From: Fervidobacterium thailandense
Lineage (GTDB): Bacteria > Thermotogota > Thermotogae > Thermotogales > Fervidobacteriaceae
NCBI RefSeq assembly: GCF_001719065.1
Contig: NZ_LWAF01000005.1
Coordinates: 1 to 64,000 of the forward strand
Reading direction: 5' to 3'
Length of the DNA: 64,000 nucleotides
The notes under the pieces are model-generated. The model ran no database searches, had not been told where the DNA came from, and saw only the letters and a list, made by a program, of their open reading frames with translations. Below, in pieces: positions 34,763-44,961 of the stretch. The stretch's first letter is position 1; every line of letters begins with the position of its first letter. The translations under genes were made by a program, and so were the position numbers.

Positions 34763-37700
34763 GTGACAAATTTCATAACAAACACACAAACAAAACAATT
34801 AAAAAAGAGGTTAGCAGAGCTCATTTCTGGGAGCGACGAGCTGAAATTCCTCGTTGGTTTCTTCTATTTTTCCGGTTTACGCGAGCTATACGAAGCACTC
34901 AAGAACAATCCACATGTAGTGATGAAAGTCCTCGTTGGACTCCAAGTTGACAGGACTATTTTTGGACTTATCGAACACCCAGGGATCGATGGTAAACCTT
35001 CCTTCGGAGAACTCCAACGTGCCTATCTTCAGTCTCTTAGGAACTCGCTCAACTCCGAGGATTTCGACACGAGAGATTTCTACGAACAGGCCAAATTTTT
35101 CATTGACCTACTCAAAAGTGGCAGACTCGTGATCAGAAAGACGAGAGAACCAAACCATGCAAAGCTCTACATCTTCAATTTGTCCAAGACCCAGATCGTG
35201 AGGAACAAAGTCTTCATCACGGGGAGTAGCAACCTCACGTCGGCTGGTCTATCACACCAGAGTGAATTCAACGTTGAGATAAGTGATTACGGAACGGACG
35301 AAGCGGAGGAGTATTTTGACTCACTCTGGTCTGAGGCTATTCCGATCACCGAAGACGATATAACAAGACAAAAACTAATCGAGACGCTTGAAAAAGAAAC
35401 GCTCATCAGAGAGATCACGCCATTCGAGGCTTATGTGCTAGTCCTGAGCTCCTACATCGAATCGTTTAGTGGTAAAGATATCAGCCAGCGTGTTGTCGAG
35501 GTGCTTGCGGAGAATGGATACCGTCAGTACCGGTACCAGCTCGACGCTGTACGTCAGGCGCTTTCGATCATCGAACAGAACAACGGTGTCATCATAGCAG
35601 ACGTTGTTGGGTTGGGTAAGACGATTATCGCGTGTGCGACGGCTCTTGAACTCAAGAAAAGGGGCATTGTCATCGCTCCCCCGGGCCTTATCGGAGACGA
35701 CACCCACACCGAAGGCTGGAACAAATACCTCGAAGAATTCCATCTCACAAAGATGGGATGGAAAGCATTCTCCGTAGGAAAACTTGATGAAGTGCTGGAG
35801 TACCTCGATAAGACTAAAGATATTGAAGTCGTTATTGTTGATGAAGCACACCGTTTTAGAAACGAAAACACGAAGAGTTACGAACTACTTAAAAACATTT
35901 GTCGCGGCCGAACTGTGATCTTACTAACCGCAACACCGTTCAACAACAAACCGTCCGACATTTTCTCACTTCTAAAGCTTTTTATTACCCCGAAGAAGTC
36001 CACAATAACGCTAACCGACGATCTTGAAGGCAAATTTGAATCGTTTATGAACGATTTCGATAAGCTCTCGTACATCAAACGTTACTGGAACTCTCCAGAC
36101 GTAAAAAAAGCAGAAAGGGCAAAAAAATACTACGAGTATCTCTTCGGATCAGGGAACATAGACATTGCGAATGTAAAGAAGCGTGCCCACGAGCTGGCCA
36201 GACAGATCAAGACTACTATCGAGCCAGTTACAATTAGACGTAACAGACTCGACCTCCTGCTAAACCCGCACTACAAGAGCGAGATAGGCGAACTACCAAA
36301 ACTCGAAGATCCGCAGGAATGGTTTTTCGAACTGACGCCTGAACAATCCGCATTTTACGACAGGGTGATTAATTCCTACTTCGCCCTTCCGGAGGATGGG
36401 GGAAAGTTCAAGGGTGCAATCTATCGTCCCTTTGCCTACAAGCTGGGACTTGATGAGTCACAACCAGATAGTGATCAGACCTTGCAGAAGGAAGAAAACT
36501 TCCGGTATCTCCAGCAGTTCAACCTCTACGATTTCATGAGGCGGTTACTCGTAAAAAGGTTCGAAAGCTCGTTTGGTGCGTTCAAACGGAGTCTCGAAAA
36601 GTTTAGAGAAATTACAGAAGTTGCACTACGGTTTATTGAAAAAACTGGTAAATACATCCTTGATCGTAGGTTACTTGAGAAGATCTACGAACTCGACGTC
36701 GACGAGATAGAAGAATACCTCATTGAATACAAAAAAGAACTCGAGGAAGGCAAGCACAAGCAATACCACGAGGTGTACGAAGTTAAGGAGTTCAAAGCCC
36801 GCGAGAAATTTTTAGCTGACATAGAATCGGACAAACGATTATTCGAAATGATACTTGAAGAAATGCATGAGATCGGACTCGACAAGCGTGATCCGAAAGC
36901 CGAAAAACTCATAGAGCGGGTGAAGGATCTTCTCAAAAGAGAACCTGACCGGAAAGTTGTGATCTTCTCTGAATACGTTGACACTGTTAGGTACTTGGAA
37001 CCAATTCTCACGGAGGCTTTTGGTGGGAGGGTACTTGCCGTTGCGGGCAACCTAACTAAAGAGAAATGCAAAGAGCTTTACCGTAACTTCGACGCATCGT
37101 ACCCGAAGGAAAAGCAGGAGAACAAATACGACATCTTACTGACCAGCGATAAACTCTCGGAAGGTTTCAACCTGAATCGTGCTGGTGTTGTTATAAACTA
37201 CGACATCCCGTGGAACCCGGTGAGGGTTATCCAAAGGGTTGGGCGGATCAACAGGATAAGCAAGAAAGTTTTCGATAAACTGTACATTGTCAACTTTTTC
37301 CCAACCGAGCAGGGTGCTGACCTTGTGAAGAGCAGGGAGATAGCCCAGAGTAAGATGTTCCTCATCCACAATGCTCTTGGCGAAGATTCCAAGATATTCG
37401 ATATCGACGAAGAGCCTTCGCCGTCGGAGCTTTACAGAAAACTTCAGCAAAACCCGGACCTACTTGAGGAGGAAAGTCTCTATACGAAAATACTGAAAGA
37501 GCTGGAAGAAATAAAACAAAAATATCCCGGAATAGTTGAAGCTGTTAAGAAATTTCCACCCAGGGTGAAAGTTGCGAAACAATCGAACAGGGACGAGCTT
37601 TTCGTATTTATCAAGAAAGGAAAGGTCTACACATTCTTCCACAATTATCTCACTGGTGAGACCGGCCTTGTTGATTTTGAAGAAGCGATCGAACGGATCA

Positions 37701-38167
37701 AACCCTCGTCATTTGACGAGCCAGCAGTGCCTTTGAGTGAGAAGTTCTGGGATGTTTACGAATTGGTGAAATCTTACAACGAAGTCCGAAAGTCGCGGAT
37801 AGTAGAGCACAGCGTTAAACAGAAAGCCATCAACACTCTAAAAACACTCCTGAGAAGCGGCCAAGGCCATCAAATGTACGATGACAAGCTTAGAAGATTC
37901 ATCGAAATGCTCCTCGAAGATATCTTCGACTACTCAACCTTACCTGATTACACTTTGAGGAGAATAGCGCAACTTGGAAATGACCTATCGAGCGAAAGAA
38001 AAGTCCAGAAGGCTCTCGAAGAGCTGAAGAAACTGAAAACCGAGCTCGGAGAAGACTACCTTGAAAGAGAGAAAGAACGCCTCAAAAAGCTTACCAAAGA
38101 AATTATTGTCGCTATCGAAAACAGGCGGCTGGAGGTTGGTATGGATGGGCAGCAGTGCTCCGGCTGA
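34763..38167 (+). CDS. PLD-nuclease-domain SNF2-type helicase (defence-associated)
   Basis: The 1134-residue protein begins with a phospholipase-D-type nuclease domain: 'NHAKLYIF' near residue 134 and 'GSSNLTSAGL' near 158, a single HKD-like active site. An SF2/SNF2 helicase follows, with motif I 'DVVGLGKTIIA' near 280, 'VDEAHRFRN' near 362, 'LLTATPFNN', and a C-terminal RecA domain with 'VIFSEYVDT' near 735, 'LLTSDKLSEGFNL' and 'QRVGRINRI'. The GTG follows GGGGTGAAG. It overlaps the methylase gene by 23 bases. PLD-helicase plus adenine methylase pairs are found in defence islands, and the content recalls a reduced DISARM. Confidence 0.88.
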   Translation: MTNFITNTQTKQLKKRLAELISGSDELKFLVGFFYFSGLRELYEALKNNPHVVMKVLVGLQVDRTIFGLIEHPGIDGKPSFGELQRAYLQSLRNSLNSEDFDTRDFYEQAKFFIDLLKSGRLVIRKTREPNHAKLYIFNLSKTQIVRNKVFITGSSNLTSAGLSHQSEFNVEISDYGTDEAEEYFDSLWSEAIPITEDDITRQKLIETLEKETLIREITPFEAYVLVLSSYIESFSGKDISQRVVEVLAENGYRQYRYQLDAVRQALSIIEQNNGVIIADVVGLGKTIIACATALELKKRGIVIAPPGLIGDDTHTEGWNKYLEEFHLTKMGWKAFSVGKLDEVLEYLDKTKDIEVVIVDEAHRFRNENTKSYELLKNICRGRTVILLTATPFNNKPSDIFSLLKLFITPKKSTITLTDDLEGKFESFMNDFDKLSYIKRYWNSPDVKKAERAKKYYEYLFGSGNIDIANVKKRAHELARQIKTTIEPVTIRRNRLDLLLNPHYKSEIGELPKLEDPQEWFFELTPEQSAFYDRVINSYFALPEDGGKFKGAIYRPFAYKLGLDESQPDSDQTLQKEENFRYLQQFNLYDFMRRLLVKRFESSFGAFKRSLEKFREITEVALRFIEKTGKYILDRRLLEKIYELDVDEIEEYLIEYKKELEEGKHKQYHEVYEVKEFKAREKFLADIESDKRLFEMILEEMHEIGLDKRDPKAEKLIERVKDLLKREPDRKVVIFSEYVDTVRYLEPILTEAFGGRVLAVAGNLTKEKCKELYRNFDASYPKEKQENKYDILLTSDKLSEGFNLNRAGVVINYDIPWNPVRVIQRVGRINRISKKVFDKLYIVNFFPTEQGADLVKSREIAQSKMFLIHNALGEDSKIFDIDEEPSPSELYRKLQQNPDLLEEESLYTKILKELEEIKQKYPGIVEAVKKFPPRVKVAKQSNRDELFVFIKKGKVYTFFHNYLTGETGLVDFEEAIERIKPSSFDEPAVPLSEKFWDVYELVKSYNEVRKSRIVEHSVKQKAINTLKTLLRSGQGHQMYDDKLRRFIEMLLEDIFDYSTLPDYTLRRIAQLGNDLSSERKVQKALEELKKLKTELGEDYLEREKERLKKLTKEIIVAIENRRLEVGMDGQQCSG

Positions 38168-41100
38168 CATAGTTGGAGAAATTCTTAAAGAACTCGCCTT
38201 CAATTACAGTAACGAAAGGCTTGCGAAATTTCTTAGCCTTAAAGCCAAAAACTTTTACGAAACGAACGAACCATCGCCAGAGTACGACGATGAGAATTTC
38301 AAGAATGGTCGATTCATAGGTGAAATACGCCTAAGCCAAGTTGAACGGTTGGTTGTTTACTCTTTCGAAACCACCCGTGCCCTTTCTGAGCGTTCAAGCA
38401 GAAAACTGCAGTTTGAGAAGGGCAAGAAAATTTTGAAAGACACAGCTTCCGATGCTGGAATCTTTGTATTTTATGATACAGCCAGGCGTTTTCGATTCTC
38501 GCTTATCACTGTTGAGTACGTTGGTGCGAAAAGGCGCTTTAGTCCGTACAAGCGCTTCACTTATTTCGTCAGTCCTGACGAGACCAACAAAACCTTTATT
38601 CGCAGGCTGAGCGAAGCAGACTTCTCGAGTATAGATGCACTCAAAGAAGCGTTCTCCGTGGACAAAGTTACGAAAGAGTTCTACCAGGAACTTGCAAACT
38701 GGTACTTCTGGGCACTGAAGGTGGTGCGCTTCCCGCCGGACGCTGAGAGTGAGCCTGGCGGAAGGAACGTGGCGCTCATAAGGCTCGTCACCCGTTTGAT
38801 GTTCGTGTGGTTCATGAGGGAAAAGGGCATCGTTCGCAAAGAGCTGTTTGACAAAAAGTTTTTGGAAAAAGTCTTGGTTGATCTTTCTGACAACGAGAGC
38901 ACGTACTACAAGGCGATACTCCAGAACCTCTTCTTCGCCACGCTCAACACACCGAGAGACAAAAGACGCTTCAGACGTGAGGAACGCTTCAAGAACTACA
39001 TCAACGGAGACTACATGAACCATTCGAGGTACCGTTATCACGAACTATTCAAAGACCCTGAGCAGATTGTTGAGCTTTTCAATGACATCCCGTTCCTGAA
39101 CGGTGGTTTGTTTGAGTGCTTGGACAAACGCAAAGACGACGAGTCCAACGAACTCGGTCGAGAAGTCAGAATAGACGGTTTCTCCGACGTCCCAAGCAAA
39201 CAACCTTATGTGCCGAACTTTCTCTTTTTCTCCGACGAACGGGAAGTCGATTTAAATGATGACTACGGAACCAGGAACAAAAAATACAAAGTTCGTGGAC
39301 TCATAAACATCCTCAACTCATACAACTTCACAATCGACGAGAACACACCAGTTGACGAGGAAGTTGCCCTTGATCCGGAGCTTTTGGGAAAAGTCTTCGA
39401 GAATCTACTGGCAAGCTACAATCCGGAGACATCGGAGACCGCACGCAAAGCGACCGGAAGTTACTACACGCCCAGAGAGATAGTTGATTTCATGGTTAGG
39501 ACATCACTGAAGGAGTATCTCATTTCAAAAGTGCCAGAAATAGACCCCGAAAAGCTTGACGAGCTTTTTAGCTATGGAAGTGACGATAACCCATTTGACG
39601 AAGAGACGACGGAAAGGCTGATAAGGGCGATAAACGAGCTGAAAGTACTCGATCCAGCGGTGGGTTCTGGTGCATTCCTGATGGGTATGCTCCACACCCT
39701 TGTGCATGTTCTTCACAAACTCGATCCGGGCAACGAACGTTGGAAGGCAGAGCAGCTAAAGGTGGCAAGTAAAATTAGTGACCCAAGACTGAGGCAAAGG
39801 GTAATTAAAGAAATAGAGGAAAGCTTTGAAGACAACGAGCTTGACTACGGTCGTAAACTTTACCTAATTCAGAATTGTCTGTACGGTGTCGACATACAAC
39901 CGATAGCGATCCAGATAGCGAAGCTGAGGTTCTTCATATCACTACTTGTCGACGAGAAAATTGACAGGACAAAGGAGAACTTTGGCATTCAGCCGTTACC
40001 GAACCTTGAGACAAAGTTGATAGCTGCAGACAGTTTGATCCCGCTTACTGTTGGAAATCAGCTAGCCATGAAAGACCCTGAAATAATCAAACTTGAGGAA
40101 CAGCTAATGGAAGTAAGGGAACAATATTTCTCGGCAACGTTGCCATCAGAAAAAGAAAAGTTAAAGAAAATGGACAAAGAGTTGAGGAGCAAACTTGTCG
40201 AATTAATGGAGCAACGTAATGTTTTCTCACCAGCCTCAGCCAAAAAACTTGCAAAGTGGGACCCGTACGAGACGAACAAAGCGGCGGAGTGGTTTGATCC
40301 GGAATGGATGTTTGGCGTACGGGATGGATTTGACATAGTAATAGGCAATCCGCCGTACATCCAGCTTCAGAAGAACGGGGGTGCGTTGGCGGAGAGGTAC
40401 AAGGGGATTGGTTACGAGACATTCGACAGGATGGGCGACGTGTACGTGCTATTCTACGAGCGGGGTATAAATTTACTCAAAGAAGGGGGACATCTTTGCT
40501 ACATAACGAGTAACAAATGGATGAGGGCGGGGTATGGCGAGAAGCTGAGGAAATATCTTTTAAAATTCAACCCGAAACTCTTAGTAGACCTTGGGTCGGA
40601 AGTATTTGAAAGTGCGACGGTGAACACATGCGTGCTGTTAGTGCAAAAGAGCGCAAACGAGCGGAAGACAGTGGGAGTGACATTAGAGAGAGAAAGGGAT
40701 GTTGTGATTGAAGAACAGCTGACAAGGAAAGGTGTACTGCTCGATAAACTAACGAAAGAGGTTTGGTTCATAGGGGACAACAGAGAGCGGAAGTTGAAGG
40801 AGAAAATAGAATCTGTTGGCAAGCCGCTTCGCGACTGGAACGTGACGATATATCGTGGTGTTGTCACAGGTTTGAATGAGGCGTTCATAATCGACAGTGT
40901 GAAGAGAGAGGAGATCCTGAGGGCATGCAAAACGGAGGAAGAGAGGAGACGGACGGAGGAACTTCTTAAACCGGTTCTCAGGGGAAGGGATATTGGGCGG
41001 TACTATTACGAGTGGAAAGGGTTGTGGCTTATATACATTCCTTGGCACTTCCCATTGCATGAAGATAAACAAATAGAGGGGGCTAGTGCGGAAGCGGAGG

Positions 41101-41669
41101 CGCTTTTCTCACAACAGTTCCCAGCACTATACAAATATCTACTGAATTACAGAGCGCAGCTTCTTGCACGTAACAAGGAGGAAACGGGTATCAGATACGA
41201 ATGGTACGCGTTGCAACGCTGTGCGGCAAGTTACAAAGAGGAATTTGAAAAAGAAAAGTTGGTGTGGACTCCCGTCGATTCTGAGTACAAGTTTACAGTC
41301 TTACCAGCTAGGATTTACTTTCCAAATTCGGTCTTTATGATCACCGGTTGTCCCTTATATTCATGGTGTGGCATTTTCAATTCAAAGCTTATAAGAAAAT
41401 ACCTTTCGTTCCTTTTATCACACGAGAGCGAGTATACCTATGGTTCAAAAAAGGTTATAAGTAATGTTCCAATACCATTCATCCGCGAACATCGCGGTTC
41501 AGTTTACTCCGAGATTGAAGAACTCGTCAAGGAAGTCCTTAAGGCAAAACAAGCAGATAAAAACGCCAACACTATCGATTTCGAAAAAGAGATAGACTCA
41601 CTCGTTTACAAGCTCTACGAACTAACCGACGAGGAAATAGCTCTCGTTGAAAAGATGGCTGGTAAGTAA
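38145..41669 (+). CDS. Eco57I/TaqI-like N6-adenine DNA methyltransferase with specificity domain
   Basis: The 1174-residue protein has an uncharacterised N-terminal region (about 1–400), then the methylase core with SAM motif 'LDPAVGSGAF' near residue 505 and the catalytic 'NPPYIQL' near 737, an N6-adenine type. The C-terminal third resembles the TaqI-type target-recognition domain ('LLKPVLRGRDIGRYY', 'KLVWTPVDSEY'). No PD-(D/E)XK nuclease motif is obvious, so cleavage is probably left to the PLD-helicase partner. The ATG at 38145 follows GGAGGTTGGT within the helicase gene, indicating coupling. Confidence 0.88.
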   Translation: MGSSAPADIVGEILKELAFNYSNERLAKFLSLKAKNFYETNEPSPEYDDENFKNGRFIGEIRLSQVERLVVYSFETTRALSERSSRKLQFEKGKKILKDTASDAGIFVFYDTARRFRFSLITVEYVGAKRRFSPYKRFTYFVSPDETNKTFIRRLSEADFSSIDALKEAFSVDKVTKEFYQELANWYFWALKVVRFPPDAESEPGGRNVALIRLVTRLMFVWFMREKGIVRKELFDKKFLEKVLVDLSDNESTYYKAILQNLFFATLNTPRDKRRFRREERFKNYINGDYMNHSRYRYHELFKDPEQIVELFNDIPFLNGGLFECLDKRKDDESNELGREVRIDGFSDVPSKQPYVPNFLFFSDEREVDLNDDYGTRNKKYKVRGLINILNSYNFTIDENTPVDEEVALDPELLGKVFENLLASYNPETSETARKATGSYYTPREIVDFMVRTSLKEYLISKVPEIDPEKLDELFSYGSDDNPFDEETTERLIRAINELKVLDPAVGSGAFLMGMLHTLVHVLHKLDPGNERWKAEQLKVASKISDPRLRQRVIKEIEESFEDNELDYGRKLYLIQNCLYGVDIQPIAIQIAKLRFFISLLVDEKIDRTKENFGIQPLPNLETKLIAADSLIPLTVGNQLAMKDPEIIKLEEQLMEVREQYFSATLPSEKEKLKKMDKELRSKLVELMEQRNVFSPASAKKLAKWDPYETNKAAEWFDPEWMFGVRDGFDIVIGNPPYIQLQKNGGALAERYKGIGYETFDRMGDVYVLFYERGINLLKEGGHLCYITSNKWMRAGYGEKLRKYLLKFNPKLLVDLGSEVFESATVNTCVLLVQKSANERKTVGVTLERERDVVIEEQLTRKGVLLDKLTKEVWFIGDNRERKLKEKIESVGKPLRDWNVTIYRGVVTGLNEAFIIDSVKREEILRACKTEEERRRTEELLKPVLRGRDIGRYYYEWKGLWLIYIPWHFPLHEDKQIEGASAEAEALFSQQFPALYKYLLNYRAQLLARNKEETGIRYEWYALQRCAASYKEEFEKEKLVWTPVDSEYKFTVLPARIYFPNSVFMITGCPLYSWCGIFNSKLIRKYLSFLLSHESEYTYGSKKVISNVPIPFIREHRGSVYSEIEELVKEVLKAKQADKNANTIDFEKEIDSLVYKLYELTDEEIALVEKMAGK

Positions 41670-41723
41670 GTCCTACGTCATAGTAGGCGCGTCCTGAAAG
41701 ATTCTAACTCCTAAAAGTTAATG

Positions 41724-41774
41724 AACTGGAGCGAGAAGTTTTGTTCTTCTACGCTTTCACTCCAGTTTGTTTTT
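41724..41774 (+). terminator. Terminator of the helicase–methylase operon
   Basis: AACTGGAG (41724–41731) pairs with CTCCAGTT (41760–41767), with an inner AGAAG/CTTCT stem, and TGTTTTT follows. The loop side contains the right copy of the 15-bp direct repeat. Confidence 0.65.
41743..41757 (+). repeat. Right copy of the 15-bp direct repeat
   Basis: Identical to 34324–34338 in sequence and orientation, 7.4 kb downstream, 73 bases after the methylase stop. Confidence 0.65.
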
Positions 41775-41816
41775 AAGCAAAGGAACCCACAAGTTCATTC
41801 TTTCTGTGCCTTGGTC

Positions 41817-42241
41817 TTAGCTTCCGGGAGTACTATCGTATAATCTCTTCAAATTCGCCATTTCCGAAGCGGCCATTGCCGCTTTGAACCCATTGTTCCC
41901 GGATTTTATACCAGCCCTATTGAGCGCATGCTCGACAGTTACAGTCGCGAGCACATCGAAACTAATTGCCACGCTCCCAGTTAAATTCGCTTGCGCTACA
42001 TACAGCCTTCTCGATCTCGTCTGCTACTATGTTGAACTGGTACGTCTCACTGTGTATGACAGCCGCAAGCACTATGAGAGCGTTATACCTCTCACCCCGT
42101 TTGTTCATCATATTAAGTACGAAAAAGTAGCCTCCACACTCCCAGAAACCAAGATAACATCTACGTCTTCTCGGTCATCGTGCTGTTGAATCTCGAGGCG
42201 ATGATCTCAAACCTCGGTCCTTTTTCGTCAAATACGTTTAC
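41817..42241 (-). pseudogene. ribH: Degenerate 6,7-dimethyl-8-ribityllumazine synthase (ribH) remnant
   Basis: Lumazine synthase can be followed through three reading frames on the minus strand. 'FDEKGPRFEIIASRFNST' gives the N-terminus, then a stop. After a deletion of about 14 codons and a frameshift comes 'DVDVILVSGSVEAT' and 'GERYNALIVLAAVIHSETY', followed by 'FNIVADEIEKAV'. A further frameshift leads to 'LTGSVAISFDVLATVTVEHA', then 'AGIKSGNNGFKAA' and 'ASEMANL'. These match the order of RibH (SRFN, GAFE, ALGAVIRGET, TTDTVEQA, AGNKGFEAA). It is plainly dead. It lies between the defence operon and the msrB N-terminal fragment. Confidence 0.87.
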
Positions 42242-43054
42242 CTCTTGTCTTAATGGAAAAGTAAGAGCGGTGCTAACTGTTCGAACACTGAGCTTGTTGC
42301 GTTGTTCAAGACGTCCATGGTTTCACAGCCAGAAAATTCTGAATAAAAACGAATTCGAGGACTGTGGGTATACTTAGAGCTACAATCAGGCAAAAGGACT
42401 TTCGTATTTTGATGCAAAGCTTTTACAAATCAGCGGCGTCAAACTACTGCAGCTGAAATCATTACCGCTCTACATCTGTAATGTCGAGGACGGTTTCTCT
42501 AAGAGTTCTTGCACAGAGATTGTCAATGAAAAATCCAGGATACAGTCGTACATAAGGAATATTTCGCTCAGTAAGAATATTTTGAGCGTGCTGCTCAGAG
42601 GAAGAAATTTCAGAAAGAGTATCTTTAGTTTTTGTGAGATTTCAAGAGCCGGGGAAAGCATAGGATCAACATCAAATTCGTCATAACATTGCGAATGTTG
42701 ATCTGTTTGAGATATTGCGAGCTCATCGCGAATGACGACCCTAAAGTAACAGTCCAGATTGCTAAAAACTTAGAATTCCTTGGAATTCCAGAGATTCGGG
42801 TGTTTTTAAAACCGGTAGGCTCTTTTAACCAGCGTTGGCGAAGGTTTTTAAACAGCTATGGAATTGCTTCAAGAGTCTTTAAAGTTTTCGCTTCAGGTGT
42901 GTTGAATGTCAAAGAGATCTCTGCCAGAGTTTTCAGATTTTGTTTCCATTTCTTTGTGCAGGCTTCTGACGACAACACAATCGTATACCCCATGCACAAT
43001 AAGTTCATCAACAACGGCACCGACAGTAGTTACTACAAGAGGCAATATAGCTTA
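42242..43054 (-). pseudogene. Decayed coding DNA, parent genes not identified
   Basis: No intact gene is seen. On the minus strand short coding-like stretches appear in changing frames, for example 'AQNILTERNIPYVRLYPG' around 42500–42570 and 'TVGAVVDELIVHG' around 42980–43040. Intervening stops and frame changes indicate decay, as in the adjacent ribH remnant. Other riboflavin genes (ribD, ribE, ribBA) would be expected upstream of ribH, but I could not align these pieces with them. Open frames on the plus strand here look like antisense shadows. Confidence 0.4.
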
Positions 43055-43282
43055 TTACTTGGATATGGCTCCGGATAACTCATCGTCGAACGCTGGCCAT
43101 CCACAACCGGAGTGGAACTTATCTTTTGAGTTAAACAGCGGTATTCCACAGTTTTTACAAACGTAAATCCCATTCGCAAAGTGATTCTCGTACTCGCCGC
43201 TGAACGGTGGTTCGGTTCCTTTCTCGAAAAGGACGAACCTTTCGAATTCACTCAGGTTGGGGTTTCTTGGTGGTTTTTTCAT
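43055..43282 (-). pseudogene. msrB: N-terminal fragment of methionine-(R)-sulfoxide reductase MsrB
   Basis: The frame gives 75 residues: 'GTEPPFSGEYENHF', 'GIYVCKNCGIPLF' with the first zinc CxxC, and 'FHSGCGWPAFDDELSGAISK', then two stops. A complete MsrB needs about 50 more residues, including the second CxxC and the catalytic cysteine 'RYCVNS'. That catalytic part is found in frame with msrA at 33591–34235. The fragment has its own ATG, a GGGAGG site and an extended -10 box, so it was the start of an msrBA(-odp-mcp) transcription unit that is now interrupted. Confidence 0.88.
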
Positions 43283-43309
43283 TTTATTTGATTTCCTCCC
43301 TTCTAAACA

Positions 43310-43315
43310 ATTATA
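43310..43315 (-). promoter_or_regulatory. Extended -10 box of the original msrBA operon
   Basis: Minus-strand TATAAT, preceded by TGG and about 30 bases upstream of the msrB ATG. It presumably once served msrBA, ODP and the chemoreceptor. Confidence 0.5.
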
Positions 43316-43328
43316 CCATGTCCACTAA

Positions 43329-43355
43329 ATAAAAAACTCCCGGTCAGAACCGGGG
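43329..43355 (-). terminator. Terminator after glpK
   Basis: On the minus strand CCCGGT and ACCGGG pair around a four-base loop and are followed by AGTTTTTTATTT, a standard intrinsic terminator about 60 bases after the glpK stop. Confidence 0.85.
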
Positions 43356-43413
43356 TAGATACTTAAGCTGCCCGCATCGTTGGTTTGTGTGTTTGGATGA
43401 ATCTAAACTTATG

Positions 43414-44928
<1,515 letters not shown>

Positions 44929-44961
44929 TCACAGTACCTCCCACTCAATTCTTGATATAGT

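Noticed and set aside
38061-38144. Upstream extension of the methylase frame
   Set aside because: The extension lies within the helicase gene and has no ribosome site, whereas the ATG at 38145 has GGAGG at good distance.
41884-42189. Plus-strand open frame of 101 codons
   Set aside because: It is the complement of the ribH remnant; its composition (Ser/Thr-rich) and lack of a ribosome site mark it as a shadow.
34236-43060. Target-site duplication at the msrB junctions (AAGTA-TAAG near-match at 43050 and 34250)
   Set aside because: The shared text is short, AT-rich and imperfect, so it cannot be separated from chance.
42689-43078. Plus-strand open frame of 129 codons
   Set aside because: No family resemblance, no start signal, and the opposite strand shows coding-like fragments. 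Kept only as part of the decayed region.
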